Counted from the first letter of the stretch, positions 1-9,152 are shown. The stretch: DNA of 64,000 bases from CADEED01 sp036677145 (GCA_036677145.1 JAKFFF010000098.1:14030-78029), one strand, 5' to 3'. Made by a program: numbers and translations. The notes: generated by a model not told the origin, from the letters alone.

Positions 1-1167
1 CAACACGTTGTCTTCGCCGATGTATTTGAAGAGTTTGCCCATCGCGTGGGCGGCGGAATCCGGATCGCGCATCGACAGGAAACGCCAGGTCGAGCCGAGC
101 TCCGCGTACACGTTGCTGTTCGGCTTCACACCACTCTTCATCACCGAGGTGATCAGCGCATCGATGCCGTCGGTCCGCTGCGGATCGTACGGACCTTCCG
201 CCTTGCTGCTCACGAAGCCCGAGTGATAGATGAGAAAATTCATGTCGGGAAACTGCTTCGCGATCGGACCGATGTCGCGGCAGGTCGAATGTTCGTAACT
301 CTTCGGACCGAAATCGAGACCTTTGTGGATGCAGATGTTGCGCACGCCGAGTTTCCGCGCCTTCTCCACGAACGCGACGCCGACATCATCGGTCATCCAG
401 AAGCCGGCGCCGCTCGGTCCCCACTGCGTGTAGGTCTTGTACGCGACGACGCCGAATTCCTTGAGGCGCTCCATGTCCTCGACGTCGCCTTTCTGATTCG
501 GGTTCACGCGTCCGTGCAGCATCAGACGTTGCGAACCTTCGAGTTTCTCGACGATGTCGCGGGTGGCCGTGGCTTCTTCGATCGTGAGCGGCTCGTCTTC
601 ACGGGTCGACGGCACGAAGCTCAGCACCATGAGATCCGTGTCCGAGTCGAGGAACACATCTTTGACGAATTGATCCGGGCCGATGCAATTCAGATAGGCG
701 CGTTCTCCCGGGCCTTTCGCCAGATCGCATTGGGTGCTCGGAAACTGCAACGGCTTCGCGCCCGGCGGCAGACGCTTGGTCCATGCGCCGCCCGGATTAA
801 CGAAATGGCCCTGCACGTCGAAAATGAACTCGCGTTTGCCGAGTTCCGCCGCCGCGAGCTGCGCATCCGTTTTCGCATCGTTCGAGATCTCGAAGAAGCC
901 GCCATGGCGACCCGCGCGCGCGTGCGCGGTGTTGAACGCCAGCAACGTGGCCGCGGCGCCGCTGAGCGAGGTCAGGAACGTGCGGCGCGTGCGGCCGAGT
1001 TTCTTCGCGAGCTCACCGGCCCACTCCCTTGCCAGGTGATTGGCGTGCCGGTGGGACTCATCGAGCGGGACCGGCGCGAACTCGCCATTCGTCGTGGAAT
1101 CGAGTTTGACCGGCAGGCGCGTGCCCTGCGGATCGATATCCTGCTGGGGTGGAACGAGGTTCGTCAT
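1..1167 (-). CDS. Tat-exported amidohydrolase (TIM-barrel), 3' end off window
   Basis: The frame is open from an ATG at 1167 to the left edge (389 codons visible), so the C-terminus is missing. A GGAGGG lies about 8 bases before the ATG. Residues 59-85 carry a twin-arginine signal (RTRRTFLTSLSG then a hydrophobic stretch) after an unusually long 58-residue N-terminal extension; no in-frame ATG closer to the motif is available. The rest resembles amidohydrolase-2-type metal-dependent hydrolases: a VQGHFVNPGG start of the barrel, an IHKG strand, a YHSGF strand and the SMRDPDSAAHAMGKL helix near the edge. Substrate unknown. It follows the GH51 gene by 71 bases on the same strand, so it is probably the distal gene of that operon. 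Family call fairly secure, reaction not. Confidence 0.8.
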   Translation of the reverse strand, partial: MTNLVPPQQDIDPQGTRLPVKLDSTTNGEFAPVPLDESHRHANHLAREWAGELAKKLGRTRRTFLTSLSGAAATLLAFNTAHARAGRHGGFFEISNDAKTDAQLAAAELGKREFIFDVQGHFVNPGGAWTKRLPPGAKPLQFPSTQCDLAKGPGERAYLNCIGPDQFVKDVFLDSDTDLMVLSFVPSTREDEPLTIEEATATRDIVEKLEGSQRLMLHGRVNPNQKGDVEDMERLKEFGVVAYKTYTQWGPSGAGFWMTDDVGVAFVEKARKLGVRNICIHKGLDFGPKSYEHSTCRDIGPIAKQFPDMNFLIYHSGFVSSKAEGPYDPQRTDGIDALITSVMKSGVKPNSNVYAELGSTWRFLSMRDPDSAAHAMGKLFKYIGEDNVL

Positions 1168-1238
1168 CTTCGGACCCTCCGCCATTCAGAACGAGCGTGC
1201 AGTGTGCCACCGCGCCGCTCGAAAGGCAGGCTCGCGGG

Positions 1239-2795
1239 CTACTCCAGCGTCACCACGGTCACGGACGCCGGCGCCAGCTCGAGCACGAGCTTTCCACCGG
1301 ACGCCTTCGCCGTGAATGCCTTGGGGGCGACGGTGCGCGGCGCCTCGAAGGTATTGACGCTGTCGACCCTGGGCGCCGTCAGCGTTTCACCGCGCGCGCG
1401 CGTCGCCTTGGCGCCCGCGACACCGAGGTCGACCTTCGCGGTCTTCGTCGGATCCAGGTTCGTCAGCGCGACCCACAGGGCGCCACGCGCATCGCGCGCG
1501 GCGATCGCATCGACTCGCGGCAAGCTGATGTCTCCGTGGGTGTAGTTGCCGGCATCGACGCTGATCGGCACGGACACCGCATCCTGGAACGGCACGTACA
1601 TCTTGAACACGTGATAGGTCGGCGTGAGGAGCATCTTCTCCTTGTTCGTGAAGATCATCGCCTGCAGCACGTTCACCATCTGCGCGATGTTCGCGATACG
1701 CACGCGATCGGCGTGCCGCGTGAAGGTGTTGAAATTCAGCGCGGCTATCAGCGCATCACGCTGGCTGTTCTGCTGCTCGAGGAATCCTTCCGGGCTGCCG
1801 GGCGTGGGCGCGAGCCACGCGCCCCATTCATCGACCGCCAGCAGCACCTTCTTCGCCGGATCATGTTTGTCCATGATCGCGGTGTGTGTGCGGAGCAGGT
1901 CCTCCATGCGCCGCGTTTCTTTCAACAGCGTCGCGTATTCCGTTTCACCGAAACCGGTGGCCTTGAAGGTGGGTGGGAACTTCACCACCGTGTAGAAATG
2001 CAGCGAGATGCCTTCGATGTCCCAGGCCCAGGTCTTGTTCTTCCAGGCCGCCATCACGGCCTCGGTGTAACTCGTGTCGGCGGTGTCCGGCCCCACCGCG
2101 ATGCGCCGCATCTGCTGCGCGGGATTGTAGTTGCGGGCGTACCGCGCGTAGATCTTGAGCTGGCTCACGTAGAAATCGGGAGTCATCGAACCACCGCAGC
2201 CCCAGTTCTCGTTGCCGATTCCGAGGATCGGCACCTTGAACGGTTCAGGATGTCCGTTGGCGGCGCGTTGCTTCGCGAGCGCGGTGGGCTGCGGCGTCGT
2301 CATGTATTCGAGCCAGTCCGCCGCTTCGGCGGGCGTGCCCGAACCCACGTTGATCGATAGATAGGCCTCGGCGCCGATCTGCGCGAGGAAATCCATGTAC
2401 TCGTGCGTGCCGAAGGCATTCGGCTCGATCACGCCGCCCCAGTTCGGATTGAGCGTGGCGGGGCGTTGGTCGCGCGGCCCGATGCCGTTGCGCCAGTGAT
2501 ATTCATCCGCGAAACAGCCGCCGGGCCAGCGCACGTTCGGCACCTTCAGATCCTTCAGCGCCGCGACGACGTCGTTGCGGATCCCGCGCGTGTTCGGGAT
2601 GGGGGAATCGGGACCGACCCACACGCCTTCGTAGATTCCGCGCCCGAGATGTTCGGCGAACTGGCCGAAGATGTGGCGGTCGATTTTCGCGCCGGCCTTG
2701 CTGGCGTCGATGTTCACCTGGACCGGCTTGTCCTGCGCCAGCGCCGCGCCCGTCAGCACGCACATCGAGAGAAGGATCGCGCGAATCGGTTTCAT
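1239..2795 (-). CDS. Secreted alpha-L-arabinofuranosidase, GH51
   Basis: The 518-residue protein removes terminal arabinofuranose from arabinan or arabinoxylan. An N-terminal signal peptide (MKPIRAILLSMCVLTGAALA, cleavage near 20) sends it to the periplasm or outside. GH51 hallmarks are visible: FAEHLGRGIYEGVWVG near 46-60, the VRWPGGCFADEYHW block near 88-101, the acid/base glutamate in GIGNENWGCGG (E196) and the nucleophile in VDEWGAW (E323), followed by a C-terminal beta-sandwich. Length is normal for the family. It lies between the upstream esterase gene (120-base gap) and the amidohydrolase, all on one strand, which reads as a side-chain-cleaving operon. Most GH51 enzymes are intracellular; this one appears exported. 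Confidence 0.93.
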   Translation of the reverse strand: MKPIRAILLSMCVLTGAALAQDKPVQVNIDASKAGAKIDRHIFGQFAEHLGRGIYEGVWVGPDSPIPNTRGIRNDVVAALKDLKVPNVRWPGGCFADEYHWRNGIGPRDQRPATLNPNWGGVIEPNAFGTHEYMDFLAQIGAEAYLSINVGSGTPAEAADWLEYMTTPQPTALAKQRAANGHPEPFKVPILGIGNENWGCGGSMTPDFYVSQLKIYARYARNYNPAQQMRRIAVGPDTADTSYTEAVMAAWKNKTWAWDIEGISLHFYTVVKFPPTFKATGFGETEYATLLKETRRMEDLLRTHTAIMDKHDPAKKVLLAVDEWGAWLAPTPGSPEGFLEQQNSQRDALIAALNFNTFTRHADRVRIANIAQMVNVLQAMIFTNKEKMLLTPTYHVFKMYVPFQDAVSVPISVDAGNYTHGDISLPRVDAIAARDARGALWVALTNLDPTKTAKVDLGVAGAKATRARGETLTAPRVDSVNTFEAPRTVAPKAFTAKASGGKLVLELAPASVTVVTLE

Positions 2796-2915
2796 TCTTT
2801 GGGTCTCCGCCCGGAGGCGTGTGTTTTCGGATCAGGGCGCCGACTGTAGTGACTGCCCTCGTTCATTCGCAAGCGCGTGCGCAGACATATCCGTTTGGGG
2901 ATGAGCCGATACGCG

Positions 2916-3839
2916 TCAGAACGCGAGCCGCTGCACGAAGTGGAAGAAGTTGCTGGCCCAGGTTTCCGCAACGTGACCGAAGCCATCCACGTTCCAGACG
3001 TGGGGTACGTCATTGCCTTTCAGGTGCCGATGCACGCCCTGCGCAATGCTGATGAGCCCGTCCTGGTTGCCGCAGGAAAGATAGATCAACCGGAATTGCG
3101 CGCGCGCCGCGGCCGGGTCGCGCACGAGATCCGCCGCGGGCCGCGTATTGGGCGCCGGGGAAAACGCGCCCAGCCACGCGAAGGTCTCGGGATGTCCGAA
3201 GCCGAAGTTGAGCGTCTGGCCGCCGCCCATCGACAGTCCGGCGAGCGCGCGATGTTCGCGGTCGGTGTAGGTGGAATAACGCGCCTGCACGGCGGGAATC
3301 AGGAACTCGAGCAGATCCCGCTCGAACTTCGCGAATCCTTCGAAGTTTTCCGGCGTGAAGGGATTTCCCCCGGCGCGATCGTTCGCGAGCGCGCGTCCAT
3401 TCGGCATCACGACGATCATCGGTTTCGCCTTCCCGTCGGCGATGAGGTTGTCGAGCACGACCCCGGGAGAGGCGTAGTTCATCCATTCCGTCTCGTCGCC
3501 GCCGACACCATGCAGCAGGTAGAGCACCGGGTAACGGCGCTGCGCCGAGTATCCGGGCGGTAGATAGACGTTCGCCTTGCGCCGCGTGCCGGTGACGGCG
3601 GAGTCGTATTCGAAAGCCTCGATGACGCCGTGCGGGATGCCCGATCGCTCGGTCTTGAAGCCCGCCGGCGCGTCCGGAAAGGCGCGCACGTCATCGGGCG
3701 CCAGTACGATGGGCGGGGCAAAATTCGCGGGCGGCCGCTCAGGCGAAGCCTGGCCGGGTTGATCCTGCGCCAGCGCGCTGCCACACACTGCGAGAAGAAC
3801 GGCGGCGCAGCGCCACCGGGCATTCGGGAATCTGGACAT
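2916..3839 (-). CDS. Secreted esterase of the esterase-D/feruloyl esterase family
   Basis: This 307-residue alpha/beta hydrolase belongs to the PF00756 type that includes feruloyl and acetyl-xylan esterases. I start it at the ATG at 3839 because a signal peptide follows directly (CAAVLLAVCGSALA, residues 11-24); the frame extends further upstream, but only into the divergent VOC gene. Motifs: YLPPGY near 92, LYLLHGVGG (oxyanion strand) near 107, nucleophile elbow GLSMGGG with Ser203, and a late DGFGHVAETW carrying the likely catalytic His. It probably removes ferulate or acetyl groups from xylan, in keeping with the GH51 gene just downstream. The exact ester is inferred from context only. Confidence 0.85.
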   Translation of the reverse strand: MSRFPNARWRCAAVLLAVCGSALAQDQPGQASPERPPANFAPPIVLAPDDVRAFPDAPAGFKTERSGIPHGVIEAFEYDSAVTGTRRKANVYLPPGYSAQRRYPVLYLLHGVGGDETEWMNYASPGVVLDNLIADGKAKPMIVVMPNGRALANDRAGGNPFTPENFEGFAKFERDLLEFLIPAVQARYSTYTDREHRALAGLSMGGGQTLNFGFGHPETFAWLGAFSPAPNTRPAADLVRDPAAARAQFRLIYLSCGNQDGLISIAQGVHRHLKGNDVPHVWNVDGFGHVAETWASNFFHFVQRLAF

Positions 3840-3944
3840 CGTTGCCGTCTCCGCGGATATCGGGGAGTGGGAGCGTAATCGATTCTGACGCCGCGGACCC
3901 GGTCGCGATGCTAGCGTCCGCCCATCTATTCCGGAGGCGCTGAC

Positions 3945-4379
3945 ATGGCAACACAGGAATTGCATCGCGGCCGGCTGGTGGATCACATCCAGCTCGTGGT
4001 GAAGGACATCGCCGCCAGCAAACGCTTTTATTCGGCTGTCTTCGAAGTGCTGCGGATCCCCGTCGCGGGAGAAGCCGACGACCACATCTGGGCCGACGAA
4101 CTGTTCATCTCGAGCAAGCAGAGTGATTCAGCCACAGGTGAGTTGACGGGCCGGGTGCATCTCGCGTTCCAGGGAAAGAGCCGCGAAGTGGTGGAACGAT
4201 TCTACAAGGCGGCCCTGGCGGCGGGCGGCCGCGACAATGGCGCTCCCGGCGAACGGCCCTACCATCCCGGATACTTCGCGGCGTTCGTGCTCGATCCGGA
4301 CGGCAACAACATCGAAGTCGTGTTTCATGGCCCCGCGAAGCAGTCCGCCGAATCGGTGAAGATAACGTTCGATAGTTAG
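3945..4379 (+). CDS. VOC/glyoxalase-fold protein
   Basis: The 144-residue single-domain vicinal-oxygen-chelate protein has LVDHIQLVVKDIAASKRFYSAVFEVL at its N-terminus (quoted in part: HIQLVVKD) and a C-terminal FAAFVLDPDGNNIEVVFH, the typical second metal-ligand strand of this fold. A GGAGG lies 8 bases before the ATG. It is divergent from the esterase gene and followed by another VOC gene 75 bases on. Substrate cannot be told from sequence; relatives are often annotated only as glyoxalase-family. The gene ends in a TFDS-stop whose DNA recurs near 14490 (see the findings). Confidence 0.85.
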   Translation: MATQELHRGRLVDHIQLVVKDIAASKRFYSAVFEVLRIPVAGEADDHIWADELFISSKQSDSATGELTGRVHLAFQGKSREVVERFYKAALAAGGRDNGAPGERPYHPGYFAAFVLDPDGNNIEVVFHGPAKQSAESVKITFDS

Positions 4380-4454
4380 ACAAGGCGGCGTTGACGGGCC
4401 TGGCGCGGCTCGCCAGGGCCGGGAATTGCGCATTCCCATCGGCCGCGCGAGCAT

Positions 4455-4805
4455 ATGGGCATGAAAGTGAATCATCTGCACCTGATGGTGCCGGACGTGA
4501 CCTCGGCCAGCGCGTTCTTCGAGAAGTATTTCGAGCTGCGCAAGCAGGGAGGGAATGCCGGCCTCACCGTGCTCCTCGATGATGATGGCTTCGTGCTCAC
4601 CCTGATGAAGATGGGCTCGCGCACGAGCAAGACATATCCCGAGAGTTTTCACGTCGGCTTCTTCGTGGCGGAAGATTCCCGCGTCGACCAGATCCATGCG
4701 CGCATGCGGGAAGATGGTCTCGAGGTCACGGCGCCGGTCCGCGAGCACGCCTACTCGTTTTACGTCAGCGCCCCCGGAGGATTCCTCGTCGAAGTTGGCG
4801 CGTGA
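4455..4805 (+). CDS. Small VOC/glyoxalase-fold protein
   Basis: The 116-residue protein starts MGMKVNHLHLMVPDV, with the usual first VOC strand (NHLHLMV) and SASAFFEKYFEL helix, and ends with YVSAPGGFLVEVGA, the last metal-side strand. Start could be 4455 or the second ATG at 4461; neither has a strong ribosome-binding site. It is a compact one-domain member, likely a dioxygenase-like or resistance-type VOC protein acting as a dimer, function unknown. It is co-directional with the preceding VOC gene and converges on the RIO kinase gene, with a long hairpin between them. Confidence 0.8.
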   Translation: MGMKVNHLHLMVPDVTSASAFFEKYFELRKQGGNAGLTVLLDDDGFVLTLMKMGSRTSKTYPESFHVGFFVAEDSRVDQIHARMREDGLEVTAPVREHAYSFYVSAPGGFLVEVGA

Positions 4806-4817
4806 TGGTGCCGCATC

Positions 4818-4846
4818 GGGCGCCGTGGGGGCCGCCCCAAGCGCCC
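4818..4846. terminator. Candidate bidirectional hairpin terminator
   Basis: Between the convergent VOC (ends 4805) and RIO kinase (ends 4854) genes: outer arms GGGCGC (4818-4823) and GCGCCC (4841-4846), inner arms TGGGG and CCCCA around a GCCG loop. No T-run follows on either strand. Confidence 0.5.
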
Positions 4847-4853
4847 ACAATAG

Positions 4854-5696
4854 CTAGCCCTGCCGCCCCAGCTCGCGGCGGATGTTTTCCTCGCGCGCAT
4901 CCTCGATGACCACCATCACCGCGTTTGCATCCGCCGCGGTTTCGTCGCGGGCGAACACACCCGTGAGCGGGCTTTCCGCCCGCAACTCACCTGCCTCGAA
5001 CAACGCCCATATTTCGCGCGCGTATTCGGTGGTGAGCAGTTCCGGCGCGAATTGGCCGAGCGTGCCACGCAGATTGTTCACGTCGCGCTCCAGCATCGCG
5101 AAGGCGCCATTGTTGCCGGCCGCGTTCACCGCCTGCGGAAGATCGATGATGACCGGGCCCTGCGCATCGACGAGCACGTTGAATTCGGACAGATCGCCAT
5201 GGATCAGGCCGAGCGCGAGCATGCGCACGACCTGGCGGATCAGAAACGTGTGGTATTCGCGCGCCAGTTCGGGCGTCAGCGCGACTTCGCCGAGGCGCGG
5301 CGCCGGCTGGCCATCGGCATCGGTCACCAGCTCCATCACCAGCGTGTCGTTGAAATAGCCGAACGGTTTCGGCACACGCACGCCAGCCGCCGCGAGTTTG
5401 TAGAGCGCGTCCACCTCGGTGTTCTTCCAGGACGACTCCGCTTCCTTGCGGCCGTAACGCGTGCTCTTCGCCATCGCGCGCGCCTGTCGGCTGCCACGCA
5501 CCTTGCGGCCTTCCTGGTATTGCGCGCGCTTCTGGAAGCTTCGCTGGCCCATGTCCCGGTACACCTTCGCGCAGCGGACCTGCGTGCCCGTTCGCACGGT
5601 GTAAACCGTGGCCTCCTTGCCGGACTTGAGCGAGCGGAGAACCTCATCGATGACACCGTCATCGATGAGCGGTTGTAGCGCGGCGGGCGGTTTCAA
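4854..5696 (-). CDS. RIO1-family serine/threonine protein kinase
   Basis: Atypical kinase of the RIO family. Visible: phosphate-binding segment SGKEATVYTV, catalytic loop LIHGDLSEFNVLV (Asp in HGD, Asn in EFN), metal-binding strand VIIDLPQAV, and a basic KRAQYQEGRKVRGSRQAR stretch typical of bacterial RIO proteins. The frame is open to 5900, but the first ~68 residues overlap the 3' end of the next gene and look non-coding. No in-frame ATG lies near the conserved start, so I propose the TTG at 5696, giving MKPPAALQPLIDDGVIDEV and 280 residues. The start is therefore uncertain. Substrate unknown in bacteria; ribosome-related roles are inferred from eukaryotic homologues. Confidence 0.85.
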   Translation of the reverse strand: MKPPAALQPLIDDGVIDEVLRSLKSGKEATVYTVRTGTQVRCAKVYRDMGQRSFQKRAQYQEGRKVRGSRQARAMAKSTRYGRKEAESSWKNTEVDALYKLAAAGVRVPKPFGYFNDTLVMELVTDADGQPAPRLGEVALTPELAREYHTFLIRQVVRMLALGLIHGDLSEFNVLVDAQGPVIIDLPQAVNAAGNNGAFAMLERDVNNLRGTLGQFAPELLTTEYAREIWALFEAGELRAESPLTGVFARDETAADANAVMVVIEDAREENIRRELGRQG

Positions 5697-5730
5697 ATTG
5701 CCCGGGCTGCGCCGAGGCTGTGCGAGGTCT

Positions 5731-8700
5731 TCATGTGGAGCGGATGGTACGCGACAAAGTACGCGCGATGGCCAATCCCAGCGCGGCCAGCAGCAGCAAT
5801 CCGTCGAGCCCGCCTCCACCGCCACCACCCTTGCTCCCTCCCCCGCCGGAACCGGGCGGCGCCACCTTGGTGGTGGACGCGGACGCCGCATCGTTTGCAT
5901 TCGCGGGATCAGTACCGCTGAAGGTTACGGAGGCGTTGGCCGTCGCGATGCCCGCGACCGACGAAGTCGCGGCGATCGCGACCGCCACTGACGCGCCGTT
6001 CGCCATGGATGGAAGCGCGCAGCTCACGACCGCGCCTGCGATCGTGCAGGTCGCACCGGGGCCGGCTGCCTGAGTCGGTGTAGCGCCGTTAAGCGTCACG
6101 ACCAGGCTTGCATCTCCCGGGTCGGGACCGCTATTGCTCACGGTTGCGGTGTAAGTCCAGCTGTTTCCCGTCGTCACGGGGTCGGCGCTGTCGACCACGG
6201 CTACACCGATATTCGCCACAGCCCGCAGCGCCAGGTTGGCGGTCGCGCTCTGGTTGGAATTCGTATCCTCGCCCGCGCCCTGCGCCACTGCGATCACCGG
6301 TGCGGCGCCGATCCCGTCGGCGGTGCCCGTGATGTCGATGCGCACGCCCTCGCCGCCCACCGCCACCGTTCCGAGATTGCAGATCGCGGTGGTCCCCGCC
6401 AGAGAGCAACTGCCCTGCGTGGGGGTCAACGTCACCGTCGTCAGCAGGGAACCGAGCTCGATGACCACCTCCGTATCCGTGGACGGATTCGGTCCTGCAT
6501 TGCTCACGGTCGCCGCGAAACTCACGGCTGCACGGTTATCGAAGTTCAGGGGAGAACTTCCAAAGGACGTGACCAGGTCTGCGATCTCGAGCGACTGCAG
6601 CGACGCGCTCGCGACGTCATTGCTGGAGATCGGGTCACGTTCGTGTCCTGTCACGCTGGCCGACACCTGTCCGTTCGAGGGCGTCATGGACGCAATCACG
6701 TCGAAGTTGATGACGCGGGCCTGCTGGCTGCGGATGTAACTCAGGGCGCAGGTCATGGTGGGTGGCGCGTACACGCAGCCCGCCGGCATCGACGGCGTCA
6801 GCCACGCCGGTAGAGTGATTCGGATCTCGGCGGCCGAGGCATCGTGAATCCCAAGATTGCGCACCGTCAGCTGCATCGGTGTGACCGAGCCGAGCGCGAT
6901 CGCACCTGCAGGCGCGCTCATCGACAGCTCGAGGTCCGGCGCGATTTCATACTCAACGACACCGCCGGTTTCCGCACGCACAATGAGCAGATTGGGCTGC
7001 TGTGGGCGAACCACCATGCCGTTGAAGATCACGATCGGAACCGTAAAACCATACGGACTGCCGAGCAGCGTCTCCTGCCACGTCATTCCGCCGTCCACGG
7101 TCCGCAGGAATCCCGGGCCGGCCGGGGTATTCAGCATCACCATGGTCGAGGGAAGCGCGGCATCGATGTACATGCCGGCCCCGTAGATGGAGGTTCCCTG
7201 TCCCGGGCCGAAGTCCATCAGCGTCCAGCTGGCGCCTGCGTTGATGGATTTGAGGACACCACCTGCACCCACGGCATGGACGATGCTGGAATTTTCCGGA
7301 TCGAACACGAAACCGTTGAACCAGATGATTCCCGGCGCGCGCACCTCGGCCCACGTGTCGCCGCCATCCTCCGATTTGTAGATCCCCGTAGCGCCCGTGA
7401 GCTCGGAACCGGCGCCGAGATACATCACATCGTTATCCGCGGGATCGAATGCGATCGCCCGCACGTAAGCCGGTGAGTTCATCAATCGCGTCCAGGTGGC
7501 ACCGCGATTCGAAGTGCGCCACAGCCCGGTGCTGGTACGCCCTGCGTACGCGATCTGTGAATTACCCGGATGCACCGCGAGTGAATTGACGTAGTCCAGG
7601 CCCGCCGAGAACGCCGGGTGTGGAGCGGTCCAGTTCACCCCACCATCGTCGCTGCGCATGAGCTGGCTGCCATTGTTCACGGCGTACAGCAGGTTCGAAT
7701 CCGCGGCGGACGCCGCCAGTGACGAAATAACCAGCGAGCTGTTGGACATGGCACGCAACGGAGCGGTACCCACCGCCGTGTAGTTAGTGCCGCGCCGGAA
7801 GATGGCATCCAGTCCCGCGGACATCGCCACATACACCGTGCCATCGTCCGACACGGTCAGCGCGCGCGGTGATCCGCCACGCAATCCGCTGTTGCGGTAC
7901 GTCATCGTCGCGCCATAGTTGAGCGTTTCGGCGATACCCGTGTCCGTGGCCACGAGTAGTCGGCCGGGGGTCGCCGGATCGAACGCCGCGACCGGCAAGC
8001 CATTGACCAGGGGATTGGCGCCGAGGGACCACGACGCGCCGTCGTTCTCGCTGCGCATGATGATGCCCAAGCTGCCCAGCGCACTGATGAACCCTGGGGT
8101 GTGTGGATCGAAGCCCGCCCAGCTCACATGACCGAGACCCTGCCAGGTCCACGAATCGCCGGCATCGTTCGAGCGATACAGTCCGCCACTGGTGCTCGCG
8201 AGGACCACGTTCGAATCCCCCGGCTTCACCGTGATCGCATAGATGCGAATCGTCGCGGGCGACGACATGCCCGTGGTCAGCGCGGAACTCCAGCTGTTCC
8301 CGCCATTACTGCTGCGAAAGATTCCCTGGCCCTCGATGGCGACAAAGATCGTCTGTGGCGCCTGCGGATCGACGGCCAACTCCATGCCGTAGGTATTTGA
8401 CGGCCACGGTCGCGCAAGCGTGGTCCAGCTCGCGAATGGCGCAGCCGCCTTGAACGCGTCACCCGCGAGGCTGAGCGCGTAGAGAGTGCCATCGGCGGCG
8501 ATCTCGATCTTCTGAAGGTAACTCTGCGTGGCCGGACCCTGCAGCAGCGAGTAAGAGATGCCCGCGTCTTCACTCATGTGCAATTGCCCGTTCGTGAGCA
8601 CGACGCGGTTCGAGTTCGTAGGATCGAACACAATTTCGGTGGGTGGATTGAGCATCACCCCATCAGCTTGCTGCCAGCTCAACCCGCCATTGGTGCTGCG

Positions 8701-8892
8701 ATAGGCACCACGGGGGCCTCCGATCACCACGATGCCCGGCTCATCCGGTTTGAAGGCGACACCCAGGATCGAGCCGCCATCGGGTCCGGTGAAAGTGAAG
8801 GAATTCACACCGGCCAGTGACACATTACATATGAGCAACGCCATGAACGGAGCACAGCTCACCAGACGGAATCGACCGTCGAACTTCTTCAT
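5731..8892 (-). CDS. Secreted BNR/VPS10-like propeller protein with DUF11 repeats and GlyGly-type C-terminal anchor
   Basis: The 1053-residue extracytoplasmic protein starts at the ATG at 8892 (GGGAG just upstream), with a signal peptide ending near LICNVSLAG. Residues ~30-620 hold about ten Asp-box-like repeats of the form S-x-(D/N)-x-G-x-(S/T)-W (STNGGLSW, SSNGGNSW, SNDAGDSW, SDDGGVNW, SEDGGDTW, VDGGMTW), as in VPS10/YCF48-like propellers. Residues ~640-1000 are DUF11-like domains (DLELSMSAPA, DLVTSFGSSP, NIGVAVVDSADPV). The tail is a Gly-rich run, then a hydrophobic stretch (LLLLAALGLAI) and basic RTLSRTIRST, the layout of GlyGly-CTERM substrates of rhombosortase. Function unknown; probably a surface or secreted adhesin- or enzyme-like protein. 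It lies upstream of the RIO kinase gene by 34 bases. Confidence 0.85.
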   Translation of the reverse strand: MKKFDGRFRLVSCAPFMALLICNVSLAGVNSFTFTGPDGGSILGVAFKPDEPGIVVIGGPRGAYRSTNGGLSWQQADGVMLNPPTEIVFDPTNSNRVVLTNGQLHMSEDAGISYSLLQGPATQSYLQKIEIAADGTLYALSLAGDAFKAAAPFASWTTLARPWPSNTYGMELAVDPQAPQTIFVAIEGQGIFRSSNGGNSWSSALTTGMSSPATIRIYAITVKPGDSNVVLASTSGGLYRSNDAGDSWTWQGLGHVSWAGFDPHTPGFISALGSLGIIMRSENDGASWSLGANPLVNGLPVAAFDPATPGRLLVATDTGIAETLNYGATMTYRNSGLRGGSPRALTVSDDGTVYVAMSAGLDAIFRRGTNYTAVGTAPLRAMSNSSLVISSLAASAADSNLLYAVNNGSQLMRSDDGGVNWTAPHPAFSAGLDYVNSLAVHPGNSQIAYAGRTSTGLWRTSNRGATWTRLMNSPAYVRAIAFDPADNDVMYLGAGSELTGATGIYKSEDGGDTWAEVRAPGIIWFNGFVFDPENSSIVHAVGAGGVLKSINAGASWTLMDFGPGQGTSIYGAGMYIDAALPSTMVMLNTPAGPGFLRTVDGGMTWQETLLGSPYGFTVPIVIFNGMVVRPQQPNLLIVRAETGGVVEYEIAPDLELSMSAPAGAIALGSVTPMQLTVRNLGIHDASAAEIRITLPAWLTPSMPAGCVYAPPTMTCALSYIRSQQARVINFDVIASMTPSNGQVSASVTGHERDPISSNDVASASLQSLEIADLVTSFGSSPLNFDNRAAVSFAATVSNAGPNPSTDTEVVIELGSLLTTVTLTPTQGSCSLAGTTAICNLGTVAVGGEGVRIDITGTADGIGAAPVIAVAQGAGEDTNSNQSATANLALRAVANIGVAVVDSADPVTTGNSWTYTATVSNSGPDPGDASLVVTLNGATPTQAAGPGATCTIAGAVVSCALPSMANGASVAVAIAATSSVAGIATANASVTFSGTDPANANDAASASTTKVAPPGSGGGGSKGGGGGGGLDGLLLLAALGLAIARTLSRTIRST

Positions 8893-9124
8893 GGAGTCTC
8901 CCGAAATCTTGTAGTTCGAATGCGCGGGACCGCTCGGGATATTGCCACATCCGCAGACCGGGCTATCCGCCCGACGCACCGCGCATGTCAAATCGAATCG
9001 CCAAGTCACGACCCACCAATTTGTGACAGGCGTGATGTGAAAGAAGTGGAGATAGGCGGCGAACTACTGATCGCCCGCATTCCCGAAGCGGCCCGGCGCC
9101 GGCCACGCCGTCGTCAATAGATTG

Positions 9125-9152
9125 GACGCCGGGCCCGCACGGCACCGGCGTC
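9125..9152 (-). terminator. Hairpin terminator of the PVC-type haem protein gene
   Basis: GACGCCGG (9125-9132) pairs perfectly with CCGGCGTC (9145-9152), with an inner GCC/GGC pair in the loop. It lies 14 bases past the stop of the gene at 9166-11862. Only a weak T-rich stretch follows on the minus strand. Confidence 0.65.

Noticed and set aside
46..1545. 499-codon open frame on the plus strand
   Set aside because: It is antisense to the amidohydrolase and the end of GH51, Arg/His-rich, with no recognisable domain; typical high-GC shadow frame.
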